This document shows, piece after piece, positions 1-11,659 of a DNA stretch of 64,000 nucleotides. The position numbers and the translations under genes are program-made. Under the pieces are notes generated by a model, which worked only from the letters and a program-made list of their open reading frames with translations, was not told the origin of the DNA and made no database searches. Position 1 is the first letter of the stretch. The number at the start of each line of letters is the position of its first letter. This DNA is from Cymbidium sinense (Eukaryota > Streptophyta > Magnoliopsida > Asparagales > Orchidaceae), in NCBI GenBank assembly GCA_021442155.1, contig CM038214.1:23275808-23339807 (forward strand), written 5' to 3'.

Positions 1-870
1 CTTTTTCATCCCTACCTTAAGTAATTTCTAAGGTAGCTTCATTAATGATTTTTCTTTAGTGAATATTTATTATGTGTTTTAATTGACCCTAAGTTTAGAT
101 TTACTCTAAATAGCCCTATTCAATAAGAAAGGAATCTTAGGATTAGTTTAGAGAATTACTATCACATAACACACAACCATTTATTTTTTTTCACCATGTA
201 TACCATGCATATGAATAATCGTAAGCATACCTATACATGCAATGCAAATTTTATCACACTTTAATGATGAATACTAAGAGATATGATTTAAAAATTTAGA
301 TATTCCATGAATGCATGTCTTTATTATGTATAAAAGGGGGATTCTTCATCCATTAACATAATGCACATTCACATATATAAAAGACATAAGTGAGTATGAT
401 TCCATTATTTTCTACACCAGGGGTGTAAGGTACAAGACCTAATTAGGGCTACTTAAAGCCTCGCAACCCTGGGATGTCCAGACTAATATACCACTTTTCT
501 TAAATACATGTAGATGTATGAAACAAGACAAATGGATGAAAAATCATGCAAAATATTTTTTTTGTTTGATTTGGTTTTATAATTTACATGTGAAAATGTG
601 AGAATCCTACTTAAGTCATAACATAGAAATGCATAGGAATAGATTTAATCAAGTGTTGTGTTCTTTTCAAATGAACTATATACTTTGCAAGTCCTATTCA
701 AATACATGTTAAGAGAAGAGAAGAATATAAAATTAAACAAATCTTATGCTATAATCACATGCAAGCTTAAAAGTATTTATAAGTAACATCACTTCATTCA
801 TAATCTTTGGTTTATAAGTTTTGAAAATACTTTTTTGGTTTAATAGTGATAATAGCCACTTTCATTATTA
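1..870 (-). repeat. Inverted partial copy of the 5.5-6.4 kb block (block Y)
   Basis: Read on the minus strand, this stretch follows the sequence at about 5,500-6,420. Shared landmarks include GCTTGCATGTGAT, a GTCTGGACA...TTGTGAGG-type motif and a motif ending CACTTATG (seen here as its complement near 390). It ends abruptly at about 870, where the long-LTR sequence of the opposite half begins. The left end runs out of the window. No coding potential was seen. It is probably part of a retrotransposon or an insertion carried by one; the family is not known to me. Confidence 0.6.
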
Positions 871-1234
871 ATTTTAGAATGAGCTCTCAACCCCTCCATC
901 TTAGACATAGGACTCCTCATAGACTTTAAGAGATCCATAGTCTTAAGACACATCTAGGGATGAGGTGGACACTCAAACCTAGCCTTAGAAGACTTAGAAG
1001 AGTTAGCCATAGGAATAGGTCATGCCTTAGGGGTGTTAACAAAATTTCCTACCCTTAGCTTAAACTATTCCTCACTTTCCTTCTTTCAAGTCAAACTCCA
1101 AATAAATTCTATTTGATTTTCTCTAAACTCAAATCAACTTCATATGATTGAAATCCATGATTAAAATCAATGATTGAAGCCCATGATCAAAATCCATCAA
1201 AAATTCCTAAGTCCAAATTTTGCCTAAATACTTA

Positions 1235-2055
1235 AACTTCCCTTAAGGACTTATTCAAAATCATGATTCAAACCTATTCAAATCTTTGAGATTTTGTCAT
1301 ACCTCATTTATATTCTCATTTATATTCAATATATAACTGAAATAAAAATTCAAACCCAACAAATCAAACTCAAAATTCCAAATCAATTCATGAAAATTTT
1401 CTTAAATCCTTTAAATTCCCTTTAATGGATTTAACCTAAATCTTGATCAAACCTATTCAAACCCTTGGGATTTTCTCAAAACTTATTTGCATTCACATTT
1501 ATCTTCTCATATATAAATGAAATATAAATATAAATCAATCAAATCAAAAAAAAAAAATTAAATACCAATTTAAAATTTCTTTAAACCCTTTAAACCTTTA
1601 ATGGACTTAGCCAAACTTTTATCAAACCATTTCAAAGTCATGGGATTTTCTTAAAACTTATTTGTATTCTCATTTATATTCTCATATATAAATGAAATAG
1701 AAATATAAATCAATCCAATCCAATTAAAAAATTAAATTTCAATTTAAACATTTTCTTAAATCCTTTAAATTCCCTTTAATGGATTTAACCTAAATAATGA
1801 TTAAACCACTTCAAATCCTTGAAATTTTCTCATGATCAATTTATATTCTTATTTATATTCACATATATAAATGAAATATAAATCCAAACAATCAAAACTA
1901 ATTCCAAAAATCAAACTCAAATCAACTCAAAATCTAATCTGAGCCTTTCAAGTCAAAATCTTGAACTTAGCCAAATCACTTTCAAATCAAGACAACCCCT
2001 TGATTTTCTCTCATGATTCAATCAACCCTACAATCATGAGCTCATATATAAATCC
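1235..2055 (+). repeat. Tandem ~180-bp subrepeats in the LTR
   Basis: Four to five diverged units follow each other. Each has the same order of landmarks: a CTTTAATGGATTTA-type motif, AACCTATTCAAA, GGGATTTTCTCA, CATTTATATTCTCA and ATATATAAATGAAATA. Starts fall near 1,235, 1,425, 1,610, 1,785 and 1,960. The same units appear inverted at 10,490-11,330. The repeats appear to belong to the LTR itself. Confidence 0.7.
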
Positions 2056-2219
2056 AAAATTCAATCATACAATCAAAACCCAAATAAAAAATCAAACCCA
2101 AAACCCTTTCATATTCTTCCTTTGAATATGAAATTTTTAAATGGATCGAAATCCATTTGACTTTAAAGCACTTGTAAATAGATTTATATTTCAATCATGT
2201 GTCCATATACAAGATCAAC

Positions 2220-3020
2220 CAACTTTAAATCAAGCAACCCACTTAGGCTCACTTGACCTAAAGTGACCTAAAGTACCCTTATGAGCCAAATTTTGATCTT
2301 AACCAAATTGGATTGAACCAAACTCATATATCCACATCATGATCAACAATCATCATGGGATGATCAATCAATCAATTGGGTCAAACCAAGTCAAACCTAA
2401 GGGTTGACCAAGTCAACACTTAACCTAAAATGAAACCTTACATAGCCAAATCCCACCATAGGCAAATTGATTGAAACCATTAATCTAAGTTCACTAATGA
2501 CCTATGTTTGAACTTGACCAAACCAGCATTTGAGCCAAACCTAGCCCAATTGGTCAACTTGACCCAAGTTGACCCATTTTGACCCTTTAGGTCAAAATGG
2601 GTCAACTTGGTCAAGTCCATTCCAAATCACTTATGGAACTTGACCAAAGACTCAATTGGCCAACTAGACCTAACATAGCCCAATTAACCTTAGACCCAAC
2701 ATGACCTAAAGGGGTCATGTTGAGCCAAAATTGAACTTAACACAAATTGATTAAAAATAAAGATACCAATCAACTCCATATGACTAACTTAAGCTAAACC
2801 TACCCTTGACCTACCTCAAATAGGTCAACATGAGTCATTTGACGTAAGTGAAGTCATATGAGCCAAAATTAAATATATACCAAAATAAATTAAACCAAAG
2901 CCACCAAAACATTTCAAATGGTCATATGAACTTGTCCCAACCCTTGGTTTGACCCAATTTGACCTATTGGTCAACTTGACCCAAGTTGACCCATTTTGAC
3001 CTAAATGGGTCAACATGAGC
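2220..3020 (+). repeat. TTGACC-dense repeat segment
   Basis: The hexamer TTGACC and its complement GGTCAA recur many times; roughly eight occur within about 130 bases near 2,555-2,690, and another cluster lies at 2,950-3,010. The core TTGAC(C/T) is the established W-box recognised by WRKY transcription factors. Most of this part (2,060-2,850) is missing from the inverted arm at 10.3-11.7 kb. Long minus-strand open frames here (2,825-3,322) are translations of the repeat. Whether the sites function is unknown. Confidence 0.6.
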
Positions 3021-3990
3021 CAAACCCTATCAAATGAATACCAAATCTGATGAAACTTGGCCAAACCTAGTTTCTCCACATACCCAACATGTCCAAAATG
3101 GAAAAAAAATAGCAAAATGAGCATCCTACCCCTAGGCCATAGAACAAATTTTGGCATAACCCATGGGTAATTTGGTGATGCCCTCTTCACATTCACTTGA
3201 GGCTTTTCTAAAAGCTCAAGGGGACTTAGTGATGAGTGGTGTACCCAATCCAATGGGTTTGGGTCATCACATGGGAGGTTGAAGTCCACTCCTTGGACCA
3301 AATCGACCATGTGCACACTCAAAATAGTAAAAAAAAAAACTCTCCAATATGATTAATTGGATCAAAATGATAAGAGCATTACCAGCCATCTGATCTTTCA
3401 AGGGGGAGATATACTATCCCTAATTCAATTCAATTCTCGCTTGCCCTTTATGGATTGAAGCTAGGGAACTCAAAGCAATCATCAGAGAGCACTCTGAAGC
3501 TTCTTAGAGAGGATTAGAATTCTCATTTCTCAATTTTGCACAATGCAAAAATAGGGGAGCTGAATCCATTAGCCAATTTCTTCCTCACTCAATTTTCATC
3601 CAATTGCTCTTGTACACTTCATCTAAGAGCTAAGTCAAGTGCACCTAAGCTTCTATTGGGGTTCCTAGAGCAAGGAAGAGCCTAATTGGATCAAAGTCAA
3701 AGCTCAAGCAAGGAGGAATTGGTCCAAACATTGATCCACTCAACCTCAAGTGCTCATACTCTCAGTAAGGCTTTGTCTCAACTAGATGAAGCTTCTCCAA
3801 AGGAATCAAGCACCGGTGATCACCTCCGGTGAGGTATGGGATTTTTTGATCACTAAACTCAATGTGGTGTGGGGATTTGTGAAAGAAATTTTTACCCTAT
3901 CAATTTTTGACCATTGGATTTACCGCTCTCTATCTTTAGATGGTGTGGGTTGAATTTGTTTTGATTCTATGCTAGATCTAGCTTAGATCT

Positions 3991-4080
3991 TCCCCTTGAT
4001 CATAAACAATCTCTATTGATCAAGGGGAGAACTTGGATGATCTCAGCCATCCATCCGTGCATTTTAGATGGATGGCTGAG
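3991..4080. repeat. Two adjacent stem-loops inside the LTR
   Basis: TCCCCTTGATCA at 3,991-4,002 pairs perfectly with TGATCAAGGGGA at 4,017-4,028. CTCAGCCATCCATC at 4,042-4,055 pairs perfectly with GATGGATGGCTGAG at 4,067-4,080. The second LTR copy keeps both hairpins in diverged form (about 41,780-41,870). The role is unknown; the position inside an LTR is compatible with an RNA structure in the element transcript. Confidence 0.7.
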
Positions 4081-5159
4081 ATTATTTAGCACTTTTAGAT
4101 ATCTATTTATCCTTTGTAGAACACAGGGGAATCTTTAGCCATCTGATCTTTGATCGGACGATAAAGGATTAAAGCACGTGCGCCGCCAGCTACCCCCGTG
4201 AGGTGACAAATTAAGGGACCCCCTCACGGCGCGTGTAAAGCGCACTGACCACCGCTTCCACGCATCGTGCCGTGAGCCATGGATTAGTTAGGAATTAATA
4301 AAATAAATTAATTAATTCTTAATTCACTTAGAGAACTTCAAAATTGCATAAATCTTTCTAAAAAATTCAAAAATTTGACATAAATCCTATAGATAGATAA
4401 TTAAACCTAGAACATTTTAAAATTAATTTTGATGAGTTTTGAATTAGGCTTTTTTTAATTTGGGTTTTTTTGGAAAGTGTATTTTGCTAATTACTCTTTA
4501 CTTAGGCCTCTGATTAACCCCAAATTTCTTGTGCAAGTTTTAGCGGATGATCTCTACCTCCCTTAATTTTCTTGGGATTTATTGATGGCTTGATTAGAGT
4601 AATTGCATATGGTTTCCTTAATTACCCTTCTTATGTAATTAGGCCTAATTAGGGTATGATTAGTGGTTTTACCCTATGATTAGGGTTGATTAAGGTCAGA
4701 TCCTATAAGTAGGAGGTTTATGGAATAATTTTGAGATATTTCCCCTAAGCTATTCCATAAACCCCCTCTTCTTTCCTTAATCTCCTCTTAATTAAGGGTT
4801 AATTTAGTAATTATCCCCTTAATCAATATCTAAAAATTCTAAAAAGTTCTAGAACATAATTAATCTATCTTAGGTTGATACTTAGGTGTTTAATAGCCTA
4901 AGTTTTATTAAGGAAATCAAAACCCAATTCACATGTGTGAAAGGGTGTTTTGAAATTACTTAAGCTAAATCTCTTAGCTTAATTAACTTTTAATTGTGAG
5001 CCAAATTGCATTAGACCTTTTCATTATTAGGTGCATTGTAATTTAAATTCCTTGTGAGTTTTATGTCATCTCATTGGCTCATAATTATTTAGTTAATTCT
5101 TCCAAGGTGGTGTAGGTAAGGGTTAATTAAGCTACTTAATTCATACCTTAACCTAATCA

Positions 5160-6465
5160 ACACATGAAAATGAATTTAATTGTTTAAAAATTAAACAAAA
5201 ATATCAAACACATGTGGGAATGGGTTAAGAACAACAAACTCATTTACCTTTTGAAAATTAAATCAAACTTCAAACTAAACAAAAATCACTTTGAAATCCA
5301 CTTTGATTTATTCTAAATTTTCTTATTCCATAAGAATGTCTTTAGGATTTAAGTGAAGTGAGTTTGTTTACATGCTTTCATTGCTTTGGATCTTTCCCCA
5401 ACATGTTAAGTTGTATGTCATGTGTTATCATGCAGTCATAGTTTTGAAATTCAAATTTTAAAAAGAAATTGTTTACTTTATGTCAAATTTGCATGTGTTG
5501 GCTAAAGTAAAAATATGAATGGCTATTATCACCACTAAATCCAAATTATTTTCAAAATACATAAATCAAATACCAAATCTGAAAGTGTGCTACTTATACT
5601 TTAATTATAAGCTTGCATGTGATAGATTATAAAGTCATGCTTAGTATAGGTTTTTCTTTCTTATGTTAGCATAGTTTTGAATAGGAGTTGGTAAGATGTA
5701 GGGTTCATTTGAAAAGAACCCAACACTTACTTAATTCTATACCCTATTCATCCCTATACTATCACCTAAGAAGGGTTTCCTATACTTGCATGTATAGATT
5801 GCATAAACAAAAATGAATCCATTAAACAACTTTTGCATTTTCCTTTTCTATCTTATTTCTTTTATATATGTGTTTGTATTTAAGGAAAGTGATATATTAG
5901 TCTGGACAACCCCGAGGTTGTGAGGCTTTAAGTAGTCCTATGTAGGTCTTATACCTAACACCTCTGGTTAATAATGGCATTGTACTCACTTATGCCTTTC
6001 TTACTTTCATGTATGTATGTAAAAATTTAGATAAAGAAAACTCTTTCTACTTAAGAAAAATCATGCATATTCAACTTCTAAATTTCCTTAACTTGATTAC
6101 TTACAATGCATCATAAAGTGTGTTAAATACTCTCATTTTCATGTATAGATATGCTTAGGGTCCATCCATATGCATGTTATATATGTTAGGAAAGAAATGA
6201 AGTAATGTGTGTTATGTGAATTTGAATCATTTTATTTAATCTTAAAATGTATTTCTTTTTAATAGGTTTTTTTAGAGTTTATCTAAAATTAGGATTAATC
6301 AAAAGATGTAATGAAAATATTCACCTAAATGAAACTAAAATATAATCTACTTTAGAAATTACTTAGGTTAGGGAAAGAAAGAAAAGTTCTCTTCTCTTTC
6401 CCTCTCTTCATAACCTAGTAATTAATTGTAGGACCAACTTAAAATAAATCAAAACATGAAATAAA
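5160..6465 (+). repeat. Block Y: 1.3-kb segment present in LTR copy 1, absent from copy 2
   Basis: Sequence flanking this block in copy 1 joins directly in copy 2 near 42,930-42,960. Similar short motifs lie at both edges (ACATGAAAATGAATTTA on the left, ACATGAAATAAAATTA on the right), and copy 2 has a single ACATGAAATAAAATCA at the join. That fits either an insertion with a target duplication or a deletion between short repeats. Most of the block recurs inverted at 1-870. It carries no recognisable gene. Confidence 0.55.
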
Positions 6466-8699
6466 ATTAACCTAAAAAGATTAAACAACTTTAATGGAAC
6501 CCTCCTCTAAGTTGAACATATTCTTCACACTTAGAAATTTTAAACCTAAATCCATTGCTAAGCGTAACACACAAGCCTTCAAAGCACACACATTAGCCTA
6601 AGTCACCACTTCTAGCTTTAGGTTAGGTCGGTGCATGGTTTGATATTTATTTTATTTTTTAATATATGTTTTAGACTGGATGTTAGGGTGTATTCTTGTA
6701 GAATGAATGGTAGGACATTCTTAGTCTAACTATTCTTTTCTGCAGGGGATTGAGCTTAAGGGGTGCTATGATAAATAAAAATATAAATGTGTTTGCTTGC
6801 GTGTTTTATACCCTTAAGCATAACTATTAGGTGGACTTAGTCACCCATGTGTGGGGTGATAAGTCCAATATACATGCTTGGGATTTGTGTGATGTGTTTT
6901 AGCTGACATTTATTTTACAGGTGTTAGTTAGATTTCCACTTTTTCTTTTCATGTAAAAAATTGTATAATTAGGATTTTGGAATGATTGTTATGGGGATTA
7001 GGATAAGCATTAGTCATAAGGTACTATCTTATGCACCATGTGAATCCTTGGAGCATCCACTTCCAACCTTCCAAAGGAGGAACCAAAAGAAGAAAGAAGA
7101 AGAGAAGAAAGAAGAATGATGCTTGAAGACCCCTATAACAATGAGTTTCATGCTTAATTATAATCTAATTGATTTGTAATATGGGTTGTATAATGGTAGA
7201 GCTTGGCAACCCATATTTGATATTTTCAATTTTGTGCGGTGGTGCCCGACCATAATGATCATTTATTCTTTTATGATTATCTTTATAAATTGATTGATAA
7301 TTTATTTAGCTTTTGCATTAAGTGGCATAATTTTCCTAGTTTCTTCCTTGCTTTATGTATGGCCTAGATGTGGATTAGGCTCTTTAGGGAAAAATAAATC
7401 TTTTACCCAACTTAATAATTCAAATTAAATTTAAATAACTCATAACCTCACCTAAAGCTTAGGTTTAAAATCAAGATAAAAGAATTAGCAACCCCTTAGC
7501 TGGATGAGAATTTCTTTTGTAATATCATGCACAAATGTATCTTATTTTACTCTTTATTAGAGGGCTTCCACCTTTGCCAGAGAAACTCGGCTTGACCTTT
7601 GAGAGCCATGGTGGAAACTCACCTCCTCCCTTCTTGCTGATTTTGGCCAATAATCTAATTTCTCATACATTAGTCATATGAATCCTATTAGCCTGAGTCA
7701 AAATACTTGTGCAAAATGAAAATATGATGAAATTTGAATTGCATTAGATTTAGGTCATTGGAAGCATGTCCCTTTACATGATTTAGTCTTTTTAGGGAGT
7801 GATTTAAGGACTTAGTCTCTTTTTAAATAATAACAGCTTAGCTATCTTGCATAAGCATAAACACTTGCCTACATGTATTTAAAATCATAGGAGGAGTTAG
7901 GTGGCAGCCACCCCCAGGTGGTAGTAAGTCGAAGCTGTCGGTGGTTTGTTATCAAGGCAAACCAAATACCCCTTTTTGCCTTAGATTTAGGTTATGCTTC
8001 TGGCCCTTGCCGAAGCTCCCTAGATTTAGGTTCTGAGGTTGCTTCTCCCTTTTGTGGGCCATAAGCATAATTCCTCACCTCTTAGGCATTTTCTTAATCT
8101 TGTGTTAAAGAACATTAAGTCCTAAAATTCTAATGAAAAATGCGACACAAATAAACTAAATCGATTTCTAGAATGTAAAGCCCAACTATAGGATAGTTTG
8201 GGATGCTTTCCTAACATCATGAGCATCTCCTACTTATTTCTCATTTTGGCTTCAATAATAACTTCCTATTTTTATCAATCCTATTTTGATCTTCAAAATA
8301 AAACTAATTGATTGATAGTCCTTCCCTATTGAAATCTTCAAAGACAACGATCATTTACCTTAATCGAGAGTTTTCCTAAGGAATCCCCATTCCTTAGGAT
8401 GTAATTAACTTTGGGGGCTTACTTCTGTAGGGAACTTAATGAAACTAATTTAAAGTAAACTCTGCTTTACTTTTCCATGTAATGTAGTGGAAGAATGTCT
8501 CTGTACATATGCACCCATCATCCTAGAGTCCTTGAGATGATTGGTTCTATTAAAGGGTATTGATTTCTATCTCTCAAGATAGTACACTATTTCCTTGATG
8601 ACCTATATGATCACCTGAATAAGTATATCTGTGGATCTGCTTGGCATCTTTCCAAGATGAATTTTTATAGTGTTATGCCTTTTCTTTCTCTCCACAGAT

Positions 8700-8722
8700 T
8701 TGAAGGCGACTCCCCATAGAAA
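8700..8722 (+). other. Primer-binding-site-like motif after LTR copy 1
   Basis: TTTGAAGGCGACTCCCC directly follows the end of the segment shared with copy 2. It resembles the TGGCGACTCC...GGGGA motif that follows the 5' LTR in Tat/Ogre-type plant elements. Copy 2 has the decayed form TTTGAAAGGTGACTTTA near 45,193. This places the 5' LTR to the left and the internal region to the right on the + strand. The priming tRNA is not asserted. Confidence 0.45.
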
Positions 8723-9000
8723 TTTTAAACCAACAGATTTTTTTTGGAGACTACTAGGAAGGTTCCTCTCTTTATCTTTGGTAAATGATCATTATCTTTG
8801 AGTATTGATAATGGGTTCGTACTGTGATATGAATCCAAGACTATCCTTCTTTCCATTGACACTAAGCTCATTTCATTCTTGAGTTGAGTTAGCCAACATC
8901 TTTAGGTTTTAGGACCACATTCCTTGTTGGTTTTAAAACCCTCGTTGGGTTCTCACATGGGTAAAATGAAAAGATCTAAATAAAAAGAGAAAACATCTTA
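8723..9000 (+). other. Leader of the + strand long-LTR element, no gene
   Basis: This follows the primer-binding-like motif and precedes the hairpin array. No coding region was recognised. By position it is the untranslated leader of the + strand element, whose coding part is missing because the element is joined to an inverted LTR at about 10,340. Confidence 0.4.
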
Positions 9001-10335
9001 AAGACTTCCTCCTTATCATTTTCATGGTAAGGAAAGGTTCATTCCTAAAAATAATAAATCTTCCATAAAGAACTTTGCTTTTTCAAAAGAACCTTTTCAA
9101 AAATGCACTTAATAAAATATTATCACAAAATTTTGTCACCCTCATTTAACAATTCTCATAATTGTTATTTATATGGATTTTTAAAAATAAAATTAAAAAC
9201 ATTTTCCAAAAGCACAAATGAATATCTTCTTTCAATTCACTTTGATGAAGATTTCATTTTCAAAATAAAATGAACAATCATCTTTTCCAAAAAAAAAATC
9301 ACAACCATAATCATAAAACTTTTCAAAAAGCACACATGAATTCTTCTATTCAATACACTCACACTTATTGAATGGAAAGTTCATTTTCAAACAAAATTAA
9401 ACTTTTTAAAAAGCACACATGAACATCCTCATTTAATTTATTAAATGATGATTTCATTCCTAACTAAAAAAAATAAATATTTAGGAAATCCCACTTAAGC
9501 ATATCTCACATATGTATTAAGTTGGAATTCCTCTCTTTCAAAAAAACAACAATCACACACAAAATTTTATATTTAAAAAAAATAAGATTGATCCCCATTC
9601 CATATACCTAAATTTGTTGAATGGAGGTCCCCTTTTTCAAAAGTTAAAATTCCAACAATCATATTTCAAAAAAATTTCAAACATACATTTGGAACCTCAC
9701 TTAGCATACTCAAATTTGCTAAGTGAAGTTTCCAAATTCAAAAAATCCAAAATCAATAATCATATTTTAAGATTTTCTAATCATACTTTGAACCTCAGTT
9801 AACATACCCAAATTTGTTAAGTGAAGTCTCCAAATTCAAAATCTAAAAAATTTTCAAACAACATTTTGGAATTTCACTTAGCATACCCAAATTTGTTAAG
9901 TTAAATCTCCAAATTTAAAATCAAAAAATTTTCAAACAATATTTTGGAATTTCACTTAACATACCCAAATTTGTTAAGTAAAGTCTCCAAATTCAAAATC
10001 CAAAATTTTTTTAAATACATATTTGGAACTTCATTTAGCATATTTAAATTTTCTAAGTGAAGTTTCCAAATCTAAAATCAAACATCTTTCTAAACACATT
10101 TTTGGAACCTCACCTTGCTTACTCAACTTTGTTAAGTGATTTTTTCAAATTCAAAATAAAAATTTCTCAAACACCTTTGGAACTTCTTCCCTTAGCATAC
10201 CAAATTTGCTAAGGAGAAGTTTCCATTTTTCAAAACCAAAAATGAAATCAAAATTCTAAACACACCATTTGGAATTTCATATTAGCATACTCAAATTTGC
10301 TAAGTGAAATTTCCATTTCACTAAATTAAGTGGGA
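9000..10335 (+). repeat. Tandem array of ~75-100-bp units, each a hairpin
   Basis: At least eight clear units (starting near 9,689, 9,787, 9,865, 9,943, 10,021, 10,104, 10,177 and 10,268), plus more diverged ones from about 9,000, share one plan: TTGGAAnnTCACTTAGCA, a loop such as TACCCAAAT, TTGCTAAGTGAAGTTTCC, then an A-rich spacer. The two arms of a unit are nearly perfect complements, for example at 9,689-9,734. Earlier units keep the fold with different stem sequence, for example CTCATTTAAT/ATTAAATGATG near 9,435-9,455. A small open frame at 9,614-9,802 is an accident of the repeats. By position the array is in the element's 5' leader. Confidence 0.75.
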
Positions 10336-11655
10336 CTTCATCTTTGTCATCCAAATAGGTCAAATTGGGCCAAACCATGGGTTGGGTCAAGTTCATATGA
10401 CCATTTGAAATGCTTTGGTGGCTTTGGTTTGATTCAATTTGGTATATATTTGGTTTTGGCTCATATAACTTTGGATTTATATATGAGCTCATGATTGTAT
10501 GGTTGATTGAATCATGAGAGAAAAATCAAGGGTTTGGCTTGATTTGAAAGTGATTTGGTTAAGTTCAAGATTTTGACTTGAAAGGCTCAGATTGGATTTT
10601 GAGTTGATTTGGGTTTGATTTTTGGAATTGGTTTTGACTATTTGAATTTATATTTCATTTATATATGTGAATATAAATGATAATATAAATGATCATGAGA
10701 TAATTTCAAGGATTTGAAGTGGTTTAATCATGATTTAGGTTAAATCCATTAAAGGGAATTTAAAGGATTTAAGGAAAATTTTAAATTGAAATTAAATTTT
10801 TGAATTGGATTGGATTGATTTATATTTATATTTCATTTATATATAAGAATATAAATGAGAATACAAATAAGTTTTGAGAAAATCTCATAAGATTGAAATG
10901 GTGTGATGAAAGTTTGGGCTAAGTCCATTAAAGGGAATTTAAAGGATTTAAAGGAATTTTAAATTGGAATTTAATTTTGTACTTTTGATTTTATTTATTT
11001 ATATTCATATTTCATTTATATATGAGAACATAAATGTAAATACAAATAAGTTTTGAGAAAATCCCAAGGGTTTGAATAGGTTTGATCAAGATTTAGTTTA
11101 AATCCATTAAAAGGAAGTTAAACGATTTAAGGAAATTTTTATGAATTGATTTGGAATTTTGAGTTTGATTTGATGGGTTTGAATTTATATTTCATTTATA
11201 TATTTGAATATAAATGAGATCATAAATGAGTTATGAGAAAATTTCAAAGATTTGAATAGGTTTGAATCATGATTTTGAATATGTCCTTAAGGGAAGGTTA
11301 AGGACTTATGCAAATTTTGGACTTAGGAATTTTTGATGGATTTTGTTCGTGGGTTTCAATCATAGATTTCAATCATGATTTCAATCATATGAAGTTGATT
11401 TGAATTTGGTGAAAATCAAATAGATTTGATTTGGAGTTTGACTTGAAAGAAGGAAAGTGAGGAATGGTTTAAGCTAAGGGTAGGAAATTTTCCTAACACC
11501 TAAAGCATGACCTATTCCTATGGCTAACTCTTCTAAGTCTTCTAAGGCTAGGTTTGAGTGTCCACCTAATCACTAGATGTGTCTTAAGACTAATGATTTC
11601 TTAAAGTCTAAGAGGAGTCCTATGTCTTAGATGGAGAGGTTGAGAGCTCATTCTA
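10336..11655 (-). mobile_element. Start of an inverted long LTR (3' LTR of the minus-strand Tat-like element)
   Basis: On the minus strand this repeats the order of 871-2,060 and then 2,850-2,960: the GAGCTCTCAACC start, the CTAAGTCTTCTAAGG-type segment, about four 180-bp subrepeats, and the GGTTTGATTCAATTTGG-type end. The 2,060-2,850 part is missing. It adjoins the 3' untranslated repeats of the minus-strand element, as expected of a 3' LTR, and is cut off at about 10,340 against the hairpin array. No gene is present. Confidence 0.6.
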
Positions 11656-11659
11656 AAAA

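Larger units (their letters stand above)
871..8696 (+). mobile_element. Long LTR of a Tat/Ogre-like Ty3/gypsy element, copy 1
   Basis: Three observations support one very long LTR. First, its start (GAGCTCTCAACCCC near 871) matches, inverted, the sequence directly abutting the 3' untranslated region of the minus-strand element at 11,655. Second, 3,240-8,696 recurs in direct orientation at 41,040-45,195. Third, both copies end just before a GGCGACTCC-like primer-binding motif. Apart from a block at 5,160-6,465 that copy 2 lacks, it would be about 6.5 kb, within the size known for Ogre-type LTRs. No open frame of interest is present. The exact TG...CA ends could not be fixed, and internal rearrangement is likely. 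Confidence 0.55.

Noticed and set aside
2825..3322. 165-residue open frame on the minus strand
   Set aside because: It lies in the TTGACC-rich repeat; the protein is a translation of repeated GGTCAA words (repeated W-V-K and N-W-V patterns) and has no family resemblance.
9000..10335. CRISPR-like array
   Set aside because: The units are regular and palindromic, but they diverge from one another, spacers are A-rich and related, no cas genes exist, and the context is a plant retroelement leader.
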